NCBI GenBank assembly: GCA_919902775.1
Contig: CAKKRJ010000012.1
Coordinates: forward strand, 162,560 to 226,559
Direction: 5' to 3'
DNA from: Burkholderiaceae bacterium
Lineage (GTDB): Bacteria; Pseudomonadota; Gammaproteobacteria; Burkholderiales; Burkholderiaceae_C
DNA: 64,000 nt
This document shows positions 1 through 7,653 of this stretch, piece after piece (the first letter of the stretch is position 1; each line of letters starts with the position of its first letter). Below the pieces are notes generated by a model. It was not told the origin of the DNA, searched no databases, and saw only the letters and a list, made by a program, of their open reading frames with translations. The position numbers and the translations under genes are program-made.

Positions 1-395
1 CCCCACACACCCAGCATGCCGGCGAGCTGTTGCGCCGGCACCAGGCGACGAATCAGTGCAGGGGCCGGCAAAACCACCAGCATCAGTCCCAAGCCCTCGA
101 ACGCACGGGAGGCGAGCAACATGGGCACCGATGTCGCGAAACCCCCGACCGCGCTGGCCAGCGCCAGCAAGAGCAAGCCGCGCACCATGCTGCGCTTGAG
201 GCCCATGCCATCGGACCACACCCCCATGAACACCGCCAGCCCCAAGCTCGCGAGCTGCACCATGGACAGCAAAAAACCCGAGGCCAGCAGGCTCAAGCCC
301 AGCTCGGCCTGCAGCGCGGGCAGGGCTGGCGGCAACTTGCCCACCTGCAAGGCCGCCACGCCGCCTGCGGCGACCACCAGCCAGGCGCGCTTCAC
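1..395 (-). CDS. MFS transporter, N-terminal part (cut by window edge)
   Basis: The minus-strand frame starts at a GTG (395-393) that overlaps the dgt stop codon as GTGA, so it is the next gene of the aroK-aroB-dgt operon. About 131 codons are visible. They encode hydrophobic helices, a loop resembling the MFS signature between TM2 and TM3 (VWSDGMGLKRSM) and a later LIRRLVPAQQ segment, as in major facilitator superfamily efflux or uptake permeases of the CynX/NimT type. The substrate cannot be told. The rest of the gene lies beyond position 1. Confidence 0.7.
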   Translation of the reverse strand, partial: MKRAWLVVAAGGVAALQVGKLPPALPALQAELGLSLLASGFLLSMVQLASLGLAVFMGVWSDGMGLKRSMVRGLLLLALASAVGGFATSVPMLLASRAFEGLGLMLVVLPAPALIRRLVPAQQLAGMLGVW

Positions 396-1606
396 AGCAA
401 CCTCGTGCCCGTCAGGCGCTCGTGCTCGCGCAGGGCAAAGCGGTCGGTCATGCCCGCAATGTAGTCAGCCACCGTGCGCTGCAGGTCGGTGGCGGCCGCA
501 AAGTCCGCCGACATTTCGGCGGGCGTGTCCACATAGGCCGCAAACAACTCACGCACCACCTGCTGGGCCTGACCGGTGGTGTGCATGACCTGAGGATGGC
601 GGTACAGGCTGGCAAAAAGGAACTTTTTCAATGCACTGCTGCGCGCTTTCATGTCGGCACCGAAAGCCACCAGTGGTCCGGCTTGCCGGACATCCTCGAG
701 CGTGCGCACCCCCGCCCGCGCCACGGCTTGCCGGGTTGTGTCAATCACGTCATACACCTGATCGCTCAGCATGCGGCGAATGGTTTCATACAACAAACGG
801 CGCGGCTTGTGCTCCAGCGCAGGGTGGTCGTCCAGTGCTTGCTGGTGGTAATGCGCAAACAAGCCCACCTCCATCAACTGCCCCATGCTGATCAGACCCG
901 AGCGCACGCCATCGTCGATGTCGTGCGCGTTGTAGGCAATCGCGTCCGCCAGGTTGCACAGCTGTGCTTCCAGACTGGGCTGGGTGCGGTCGATGAAACG
1001 CCGCCCCACCCCGCCCGGCTCGGTCAGCTCCAGGTGCTCGGCATGGGCCCGCGAGCAGTGTTTGAGGACACCTTCACGGGTTTCAAAAGTCAGATTCAGT
1101 CCGTCAAATGCAGGGTAACGCTCTTCGAGCCGGTCCACCACACGCAGGCTTTGCAGGTTGTGCTCAAAGCCCCCTTGCCCGGCCATGCATTCGTTCAGCG
1201 CATCTTGACCGGCGTGGCCAAAAGGCGTGTGGCCCAGATCGTGTGCCAGCGCCACCGCCTCCACCAGGTCTTCGTTCAGCCCCAGGGCGCGGGCGATGGA
1301 GCGGCCCAGCTGCGCCACCTCCAGCGAATGTGTCAACCGCGTGCGAAACAAATCGCCTTCGTGGTTCAAGAACACCTGGGTTTTGTACACCAGCCGCCGA
1401 AACGCGGTGGAGTGCACGATGCGGTCACGGTCACGTTGGTAGGCATTGCGCGTGGGTGCGGGCGGCTCGGCAAACAGGCGGCCCCGGCTGCGTGCAGGGT
1501 CACAGGCCAGGGCAGACAAGCTGCCTGCAGAGACATCCGCCCAGCCTGCCGCGGCGGACGCCACCCCGCGCAACAAATCCCCAGCTTCGGCGTGCATGGG
1601 ACTCAA
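392..1606 (-). CDS. dgt: Deoxyguanosinetriphosphate triphosphohydrolase-like protein
   Basis: An HD-domain nucleotide triphosphohydrolase of about 400 residues, a usual length for the family, which hydrolyses dGTP or related dNTPs to the nucleoside and triphosphate. The metal-binding HD core is visible as [11 protein letters not shown] followed by [16 protein letters not shown]. The first start is a TTG (1606) overlapping the aroB stop by four bases; an ATG nine bases further in (1597) is an equally plausible start. The gene is the third of an apparent aroK-aroB-dgt-MFS operon with overlapping ends. The substrate is inferred from the family. Confidence 0.9.
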   Translation of the reverse strand: MSPMHAEAGDLLRGVASAAAGWADVSAGSLSALACDPARSRGRLFAEPPAPTRNAYQRDRDRIVHSTAFRRLVYKTQVFLNHEGDLFRTRLTHSLEVAQLGRSIARALGLNEDLVEAVALAHDLGHTPFGHAGQDALNECMAGQGGFEHNLQSLRVVDRLEERYPAFDGLNLTFETREGVLKHCSRAHAEHLELTEPGGVGRRFIDRTQPSLEAQLCNLADAIAYNAHDIDDGVRSGLISMGQLMEVGLFAHYHQQALDDHPALEHKPRRLLYETIRRMLSDQVYDVIDTTRQAVARAGVRTLEDVRQAGPLVAFGADMKARSSALKKFLFASLYRHPQVMHTTGQAQQVVRELFAAYVDTPAEMSADFAAATDLQRTVADYIAGMTDRFALREHERLTGTRLL

Positions 1607-2715
1607 GCGCAGCAGGTGTTGATCACGTCGCGCACCATCGCGTCTGGCGCGCCGCGCACCGTGGCTTTGCCGGGGCCGTCGAGCACAACGAACTGGATAT
1701 CGCCGCCCACGGATTTTTTGTCCAGGCGCATGTGATCGATGTAATGGCCGGCGTTGTCCGCCGCGTCAATGACCGGGCCGCGCACCGGCAACCCGGCACG
1801 CACGATCAGCGCTTTGAGACGGGCCACCAACGCGGCATCGACCAGACCCAGACGGTGCGACAACTCGGCGGCCATGACCATGCCGCAGCCCACCGCCTCG
1901 CCATGCAGCCACACGCCAAAGCCCAGCCCCGCTTCGATGGCGTGGCCAAAGGTGTGGCCAAAATTGAGGATGGCGCGCAAGCCCGCCTCGCGTTCGTCTT
2001 GCCCGACCACCCAGGCCTTGATCTCGCAGCTGCGTTGAACGGCGTGCGCCAGCACTGCCGGGTCTTGCGCCATCAGCGCATCGGTGTTCGACTCGATCCA
2101 GTCCAGGAAAGCCATGTCGGCAATCGGGCCGTATTTGATGACTTCGGCCAAACCGGCGCTCAGTTCACGCCCGGGCAAAGTGCGCAAGGTGGACAGGTCG
2201 CAAACCACCCGCACGGGCTGGTAAAACGCCCCGATCATGTTCTTGCCCAGCGGGTGGTTGATGGCGGTCTTGCCGCCCACCGACGAATCCACCTGCGACA
2301 GCAAAGTGGTGGGCACCTGAACGAAGGGCACGCCACGCATGTAGCTGGCGGCGGCAAAGCCGGTCATGTCACCGACCACGCCGCCGCCCAAGGCAAACAG
2401 CACAGTCTTGCGGTCACAGCCTTTGGACAGCAGCGCGTCAAAAATCAGGTTCAGGGTCTGCCAGTTCTTGTGGGCCTCGCCATCGGGCAGCACCACGGTG
2501 TGGACCTGCTTGTAGTGCGGACAGATGGCGCGGCGCAACGCGTCCTCGTACAAAGGGGCGATGGTCTCGTTGGTCACGATCATGGCCGTCTGCGCCTTGG
2601 GCAAATGGTCCCAAGTGTCGGAACGGCTCAGCAGGTCTTGGCCAATGTGGATGTCGTAACTGCGGTCATCCAGCGAAATGGCGACTTTGGCAAGGGGAAA
2701 TGTGGTCTCGGACAT
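1603..2715 (-). CDS. aroB: 3-dehydroquinate synthase
   Basis: Catalyses the second step of the shikimate pathway, converting DAHP to 3-dehydroquinate with NAD and a divalent metal in the cytoplasm. The nucleotide-binding [14 protein letters not shown] and the conserved [19 protein letters not shown] segment are present, as is the metal-ligand region around HTFGHAIE. The protein has 370 residues. The ATG at 2715 (MSETTFPL) is preferred to an upstream in-frame start because the extra 20 residues do not resemble AroB. It lies 65 bp after aroK, which fits the classic aroKB pairing, and overlaps dgt. Confidence 0.96.
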   Translation of the reverse strand: MSETTFPLAKVAISLDDRSYDIHIGQDLLSRSDTWDHLPKAQTAMIVTNETIAPLYEDALRRAICPHYKQVHTVVLPDGEAHKNWQTLNLIFDALLSKGCDRKTVLFALGGGVVGDMTGFAAASYMRGVPFVQVPTTLLSQVDSSVGGKTAINHPLGKNMIGAFYQPVRVVCDLSTLRTLPGRELSAGLAEVIKYGPIADMAFLDWIESNTDALMAQDPAVLAHAVQRSCEIKAWVVGQDEREAGLRAILNFGHTFGHAIEAGLGFGVWLHGEAVGCGMVMAAELSHRLGLVDAALVARLKALIVRAGLPVRGPVIDAADNAGHYIDHMRLDKKSVGGDIQFVVLDGPGKATVRGAPDAMVRDVINTCCA

Positions 2716-2780
2716 AGGCTCCAAGTGTAGAGGCTGGCTGCACGGATGCGGGCGGGACCGCGTGGCCGACACCAATGGCG

Positions 2781-3332
2781 TCAGGATTTGACGGCAGGCG
2801 CAGCGGCTTCGCGCAGGGGCAAGTGCCCGGCCAGCTCAAGCTGCATGACGATCATGTTGACCAGCGTCGCCACCGAGGGGCGCCCGGTTTCGATGACGAA
2901 ATGCGCGGTTTCTCGGTAAAGCGGGTCGCGTGCCTCATACAGGGCGCGCAGGCGACCCAGCGGATCGTCCACCTGCAACAGGGGCCGCGCCGTGTCATGG
3001 CGCACGCGGCGAAACACGTCCTCGGGGGTGGAACGCAGGTAAATCACATGGCCACGTGCATGCAAATGGCGGCGATTGGCTTCGCGCAAGACCGACCCGC
3101 CGCCTGTGGCGATCACGCCTTCGTGGGTTTGGGTCAGGTCGTCCAGCACCTGCTGCTCCACGTCGCGAAAGCTGTCCTCGCCTTCGCGCGCAAAGAACTC
3201 CCGGATCGAGCAGCCCAGGCGGTGCTCGATCACATGGTCTGAATCGACAAACGGCACCCCCAATCGGCGCGCCAATTGCCTGCCAATGGTGGTTTTGCCC
3301 GAGCCCGGTAGGCCCACGAAGATGATGCTCAA
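2781..3332 (-). CDS. aroK: Shikimate kinase
   Basis: Phosphorylates shikimate to shikimate 3-phosphate with ATP, two steps after AroB. The P-loop [11 protein letters not shown] is at residues 7-17, followed by the substrate-binding DSDHVIE and the GGGSVLRE motif. With 183 residues it is a normal AroK length. The start appears to be a TTG at 3332, since no ATG or GTG fits before the first conserved strand. It follows pilQ by 136 bp on the same strand, the pilMNOPQ-aroKB order common in beta- and gammaproteobacteria. Confidence 0.95.
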   Translation of the reverse strand: MSIIFVGLPGSGKTTIGRQLARRLGVPFVDSDHVIEHRLGCSIREFFAREGEDSFRDVEQQVLDDLTQTHEGVIATGGGSVLREANRRHLHARGHVIYLRSTPEDVFRRVRHDTARPLLQVDDPLGRLRALYEARDPLYRETAHFVIETGRPSVATLVNMIVMQLELAGHLPLREAAAPAVKS

Positions 3333-3468
3333 AGAATTCTCACAGGGGAAATAACGGCTTGGCCCCGCACAAAAAGGGCCAGCAGCTCAGAGCCTGCAAG
3401 TGTATTCGACCCGCCCAGGCGCTTTTGGCCCACACGGCTGGGGTTCATGCGCCCACCCGGCCTCCGCC

Positions 3469-4911
3469 TCAGGGTGGCTGCGTACCCTGGCCATCGGCCA
3501 TCACCCGTGGCGTCAAGAAAATCAGCAACTCGCTTTTGCGCTTGGTCTGGTCGCGGTTTTTGAACAGCCAACCCAAGCCGGGCACATCCCCCAAACCGGG
3601 CACTTTGGCCTCGTCGTTGCGGTCGGTTTCTTCGTAAATGCCCCCCAGCACCACCGTGCCGCCGTCTTCCACCCTGACCTGGGTTTTCACATGCTTGGTG
3701 TTGATGGCGTAACCGGCTGGGGTCAATGGCCCCACGCTGTCGCGGTTCACGTCCACATCCAGCACCACCGAACCATCGGGGGTGATTTGAGGCGTCACCT
3801 CCAGCTTGAGGTTGGCTTTGCGAAACGAGATCACGGTCACGCCGTTGCCGGCTGCGGTTTGGTAGGGCAACTCGGTGCCCTGCTCAATCAGCGCCTTGGT
3901 CTGGTCGGCGGTCACCACACGGGGCCGCGAGACCACTTTGCCCAAACCCGCCGCCTCCAAAGCGGAAATTTCCACATTGATGAAACGGTCGGCCGCGGCA
4001 TTGAACAGCGACACCGCGAACGTGGCTGGGGCATTGAGCGTTTGCCCGGCCAAACTTGCGGGCAAGTTGACCTGATTGCCCGCCACCGTGCCCGCCGCTG
4101 CCGGCTGATTGGCGGCGCCAACGGCCAGCGTGTTGGATCGGCCCTGCACTTTCAGCGGCACGGCAAGCCCCGCCCCCAAGCGCACCCCGAGCGATTGGCC
4201 AAACTGATCGTCGGCCTCCACGATCCGGGCCTCGATCAGGATCTGCCGCACCGGCACATCCAGTTGTGTCAGCATTTTTTCCAGGTCCTGCAAGCGGGCG
4301 GGCAGGTCGGAGATGAAAAGCTGGTTGGTCCGGGGCTCGGCCAGCACGCTGCCTCGGGCGCTCAACCAGCGCCCGCCGCTGCTGCCCACCGCACCGCCCT
4401 GCAAACGCTGGGCGACTTCTGTGGCCCGGGCATATTGCAAACGCCAAGACAGCAGTTGCAAAGGGCTGACCGCTTCCAGCGCGGCTTGGGCGTCGCGCTG
4501 CTTTTTTTCACGCAGCACCCATTCGCCTTGTGGCGCCACCCACAGCACACGCCCCTCCTGGCGTGACACCAACCCCTTCGATTGCAAAACGATGTTCAAG
4601 GCCTGTTGCCATGGCACGTCGTTCAGGCGCACGCTCACAAAGCCCGTCACGCTGTCGGTCGGCACGATGTTTTGACCTGAAAAATCGGCAAAAACCTGCA
4701 GCAAAGCTTTCATGTCGATGTTCTGGAAATTCAGGCTGATCGGCCTGTCGTCGATGGCCTGAACCGGGCCAACCGCCGTCACGGCAGGCCCGCCCGCAGG
4801 CGCGGTGGTCTCGGGCAGACTTTCCGTGGTTTGGGCCCATGCGGCCCCGACGACGCACCAGCCCGCCAGCCACAACCCGCCCTGAACGCTGTATTTTTTA
4901 TAGCCAGTCAT
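3469..4911 (-). CDS. pilQ: Type IV pilus secretin PilQ, short form
   Basis: Outer-membrane secretin through which the type IV pilus passes. Residues 1-26 look like a signal peptide ending AAWAQ. Residues 55-125 match the STN/N0 domain (ISLNFQNIDMKALLQVFADF), then an N1 domain, and the secretin core follows with VSRPRVVTADQTKALIEQG and VPGLGDVPGLGWLFKN. At 480 residues it is much shorter than most PilQ proteins because the N-terminal AMIN peptidoglycan-binding domains are absent. The ATG overlaps the pilOP stop as ATGA, so translation is probably coupled. Confidence 0.88.
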   Translation of the reverse strand: MTGYKKYSVQGGLWLAGWCVVGAAWAQTTESLPETTAPAGGPAVTAVGPVQAIDDRPISLNFQNIDMKALLQVFADFSGQNIVPTDSVTGFVSVRLNDVPWQQALNIVLQSKGLVSRQEGRVLWVAPQGEWVLREKKQRDAQAALEAVSPLQLLSWRLQYARATEVAQRLQGGAVGSSGGRWLSARGSVLAEPRTNQLFISDLPARLQDLEKMLTQLDVPVRQILIEARIVEADDQFGQSLGVRLGAGLAVPLKVQGRSNTLAVGAANQPAAAGTVAGNQVNLPASLAGQTLNAPATFAVSLFNAAADRFINVEISALEAAGLGKVVSRPRVVTADQTKALIEQGTELPYQTAAGNGVTVISFRKANLKLEVTPQITPDGSVVLDVDVNRDSVGPLTPAGYAINTKHVKTQVRVEDGGTVVLGGIYEETDRNDEAKVPGLGDVPGLGWLFKNRDQTKRKSELLIFLTPRVMADGQGTQPP

Positions 4912-6131
4912 CGCGATGCACCCTTCCTTGGTTGGCGCGCCTTTTGGGGATCTTCTTTTTGAAGGTCGTCTTTTTGAAGATCGCTTCTTGGGCGCTCGCC
5001 CCCGCGCTCAGCCAACCAATCGAGCTTGAACAGCGGCTCTTGTGCCAGACGCAGGCTCACACCGTCTGCGGTGATCGCCGCCACCCGGTGCCCCTCCAGC
5101 GTGACGCGTTGCCCCAGGCTGACCTGCGCCCAACGCGTTCCCGCCGTCAAAATCGCCAGCCGATCCGCCCCTTGTTGCCAAAGCCCTGCCAAACGCACCT
5201 GGGCCAAAGGCCAGTGGCGGGGATCTTCAGGCCAAACCGCCTGGGGCGCCGCATCCAAGGCCCCCAAAGTACCCACAGCGCCCGCCACACCGTCCGCAGC
5301 AGCAGCGGCCAAAGACACCGCCCTCTCGTTGCCCAAAGCAAACGGGGCCACCCCCGCACGGCCTGAAGACCGGGGTGCCATCTCGGCCACATCGCGCACA
5401 AGCATCTGCCCAGGCCAGCCGCTTGCACTTGCACTTGCACTTGCACTTGCACTTGCACTGGCACGGTCTTCACCCCCCTCGCCGGGACGCATCCAGACAC
5501 GCAGCACCGCATCGATCTGGACTTCGCCGGGCTTGTCCGTGGCCGCCACGCTGATTCGGTCGAGCGAACACACCGGCCCCGTCATGGCACATGCGGCCCA
5601 AAGCCTGGACCAATCCTCAAAGCGCCCCAGCACGCGCAAGGCAGCTGCCTGGCTGGGCACTGCGGCGCTGCGCCCTGCGGCGGCCTCACCGGGCGATGCA
5701 GACGATGTCGGCGACAGGGTCGGTAGGGACGGTAGGGGGCGCAAAGACTGCAGGCGCAAACCATGCGCGGCCCACACCTGCTGCCAATCCGTCCAGATGC
5801 GCCCGTGCGGTGACAGGGCAGGCAAGCGGGCCAACAGGCTTGGCACTTCGGACACCGACGGCGGTTCTGGCTTGGCCGCAGACCCCGTCAAGGTCTTGGG
5901 CCCCTCCGCCAATTGCTGCTGCAAGCGCGCCACCGCCTGCTCGGCGTGGGCATGGTCCGCATGCACTTCGGGCTGCGCCCACCACACCCCCCACAGGCCC
6001 AGCGCCAAGCCCGCCAGTGCAAACCCCCACCGGCGCAGCCAGCGTTCGGCCAGCCGTTGCAGGGCGGGCCAGCGCAAGACGCCCCCATGCACCGCAAACG
6101 CAGGGCTCGGGGGGTTGGCATCCTGCGTCAT
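4908..6131 (-). CDS. Fused PilO-PilP type IV pilus alignment protein
   Basis: One 407-residue frame seems to carry two usual pilus genes. Residues about 25-55 form a membrane helix and coiled segment followed by a PilO-like periplasmic domain (LRVLGRFEDWSRLW) to about residue 220. An Ala-Ser repeat and a low-complexity linker follow. Residues about 300-385 resemble the PilP beta domain (WPLAQVRLAGLWQQG then SLGQRVTLEGHRV). The tail is charged and repetitive (DLQKDDLQKEDPQK). The ATG at 6131 overlaps the pilN stop, preferred over an upstream in-frame start. PilO and PilP normally bridge PilN to PilQ; a fusion would fix their ratio. The domain reading is inferred from pattern and position. Confidence 0.72.
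   Translation of the reverse strand: MTQDANPPSPAFAVHGGVLRWPALQRLAERWLRRWGFALAGLALGLWGVWWAQPEVHADHAHAEQAVARLQQQLAEGPKTLTGSAAKPEPPSVSEVPSLLARLPALSPHGRIWTDWQQVWAAHGLRLQSLRPLPSLPTLSPTSSASPGEAAAGRSAAVPSQAAALRVLGRFEDWSRLWAACAMTGPVCSLDRISVAATDKPGEVQIDAVLRVWMRPGEGGEDRASASASASASASASGWPGQMLVRDVAEMAPRSSGRAGVAPFALGNERAVSLAAAAADGVAGAVGTLGALDAAPQAVWPEDPRHWPLAQVRLAGLWQQGADRLAILTAGTRWAQVSLGQRVTLEGHRVAAITADGVSLRLAQEPLFKLDWLAERGGERPRSDLQKDDLQKEDPQKARQPRKGASR
5422..5463. repeat. Hexanucleotide tandem repeat (CTTGCA)6 plus one imperfect copy
   Basis: Six perfect CTTGCA units (5422-5457) are followed by CTGGCA. On the minus strand they encode alternating Ala-Ser in the linker of the fused PilO-PilP protein. Gain or loss of a unit changes linker length by two residues without shifting the frame. 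Confidence 0.95.
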
Positions 6132-6709
6132 GGCTTGGCTGTCCTGGGGCGTACGGGTGATGTCCACAAACCGCCTTGCGCTGCAGGCCAGGTGGCTTGC
6201 CAGACGAAATTCACTTCGTCCGAGGCGCCGACTGCCATGCTCGTCAACGCAAAAACTTGCGCCAGTTGGTCTGACAAACCTTGCCTGGCGTCGTCCATGG
6301 CATCGAAACGGGCCATCGCGCCGTGCAACTCGAGGCTGCCGGCCTCCGCTTGCAAGCGCACCAGCCGAAGGTCTTGTGTCTCGGCCTCTTGTTGCAAAGC
6401 CTTGTGCAAAGCCATCCAGGCCTTCTGGTGCGCCACGATCTGCTGCAAATGCCCCGCTTGTTCGGCTTGCCAGCGCATTTGAGTTTGGTGGCGACCGGCT
6501 TCCTGGTCACGCTGCGTGCGCCTGGCCCAAGCCTCCTCCAAATGGCTTTGGACCTGCTGCAACCGAGCCGTCTCCAGCACCAACCATTGCTGCCACGCCC
6601 AAGCCAGTGCGCCGCCTAAAAGCAAGCCGACCAACCCACTCCACCAGCGGTGAAACGCTCTGCGCTGCCGGTCCAGGCTCGGGTAATTCAGCAAATTGAG
6701 TGGGCGCAT
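6128..6709 (-). CDS. pilN: Type IV pilus inner-membrane protein PilN
   Basis: A 193-residue bitopic protein with the PilN-type start MRPLNLLNYPSLDRQRR, a short cytoplasmic tail that binds PilM. A transmembrane helix lies at about residues 25-45, followed by a long coiled-coil stretch and a small periplasmic domain. The ATG at 6709 shares a base with the pilM stop (TGATG) and the stop overlaps the next gene, so the block is translationally coupled. An upstream in-frame start inside pilM is rejected because the conserved N-terminus begins at this ATG. Confidence 0.85.
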   Translation of the reverse strand: MRPLNLLNYPSLDRQRRAFHRWWSGLVGLLLGGALAWAWQQWLVLETARLQQVQSHLEEAWARRTQRDQEAGRHQTQMRWQAEQAGHLQQIVAHQKAWMALHKALQQEAETQDLRLVRLQAEAGSLELHGAMARFDAMDDARQGLSDQLAQVFALTSMAVGASDEVNFVWQATWPAAQGGLWTSPVRPRTAKP

Positions 6710-7467
6710 CACTGCCAAGCCCTCAGCGCCAAACCCGAGGCCACCAAACGGGGGCCTGCTGGCGTGGTCATGACTTGCCTCAGGGCCTCTTCGATGGTCT
6801 CTTCCGAATCCGCAGGCGCGTTGACCTGTTCCGGCGGGGGGACCGAACGGCCCAGGTCATTGAAGCGAAACTGCCAGTCTTGCGGCGGTTGGGTCAGCAA
6901 GCTGGCCACACCACCCTGCAAAGCACGCAGCCCACGTTGCGCCGCCTGGGTTTCGGACTCGACGGCGGCCAAGCGCCACCCCGCAGCGCGGGTGCAGCTT
7001 TTGAACTCGGTCAACAGGGCCTGCGCGCAACCCATCCAATGCACACGCTGCACCAAGCCACCGGTCGATGGCGTAGGCTCAAAATCGAAATTCACCTCAT
7101 CGGTGGACAACTGCAGCGCCTGTGACACCTCCAGTTGCACCTCGTACTGCCAGTCCTCTTGGGGGAAGTCCGCAGGGAAATCGATGTAGCCCTCCTGCAA
7201 TTGCGCACCCGGCAAGGCCATGTTCAGCCGGTAAGACTGGCCACTTGCACGCCCGTTCTGGCGCAAATGCAGGCTCAACCAACTCGGATCAGAAGCGTCC
7301 TGACCCACCGGAGCCTGCAAAGAGGCCAAGGTGTGCACCTGGGCCAGGTGGGCGTTTTGCCGTGCCAACCCGACCAAAGCCCAGGCCCCTGCTTGTGGCG
7401 CCAAGCCCCATGCATGCCGCACCGAACCCCGAGTCCACCGTCGCCACCACTGCGCCAATGCTTGCAT
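6709..7467 (-). CDS. pilM: PilM-like type IV pilus protein, shortened
   Basis: The first gene of the pil block. It encodes 252 residues, whereas PilM is usually about 350. The start (MQALAQWWRRWTRG) and a segment resembling the PilM middle (DWQYEVQLEVSQALQLSTDEVNFDF) fit the actin-like PilM fold, but no clear nucleotide-binding loops are recognised, so the ATPase half may be reduced. Position directly before pilN supports the call. It diverges from the PBP1A gene across 186 AT-rich bases. Confidence 0.7.
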   Translation of the reverse strand: MQALAQWWRRWTRGSVRHAWGLAPQAGAWALVGLARQNAHLAQVHTLASLQAPVGQDASDPSWLSLHLRQNGRASGQSYRLNMALPGAQLQEGYIDFPADFPQEDWQYEVQLEVSQALQLSTDEVNFDFEPTPSTGGLVQRVHWMGCAQALLTEFKSCTRAAGWRLAAVESETQAAQRGLRALQGGVASLLTQPPQDWQFRFNDLGRSVPPPEQVNAPADSEETIEEALRQVMTTPAGPRLVASGLALRAWQ

Positions 7468-7604
7468 GCCGAGCCTCTTTGATCGCGGCCTGAATGGCCT
7501 GCATGGGAAGGTTTTGTAACATGGATCAGCGTCTTCGACAATTTTTTAAAACCAAATAATTCAATAAAACACACAAAATATCCACTCGACCAAGCCAGGA
7601 TTTT

Positions 7605-7610
7605 TATAAT
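7605..7610 (+). promoter_or_regulatory. Candidate -10 box for the PBP1A gene
   Basis: A perfect TATAAT lies 43 bp before the ATG at 7654 in the AT-rich gap between pilM and mrcA. No good TTGACA-like -35 is seen at the usual distance, so this is a partial promoter call. Confidence 0.4.
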
Positions 7611-7653
7611 GGCCCGCGGCCCGCACCTTGTTGGCTGCCCCACCAGCTGACTT

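Noticed and set aside
422..2730. Long plus-strand frames opposite dgt and aroB
   Set aside because: They are Arg/His/Gln-rich antisense shadows of high-GC coding DNA; the minus-strand frames have conserved enzyme motifs.
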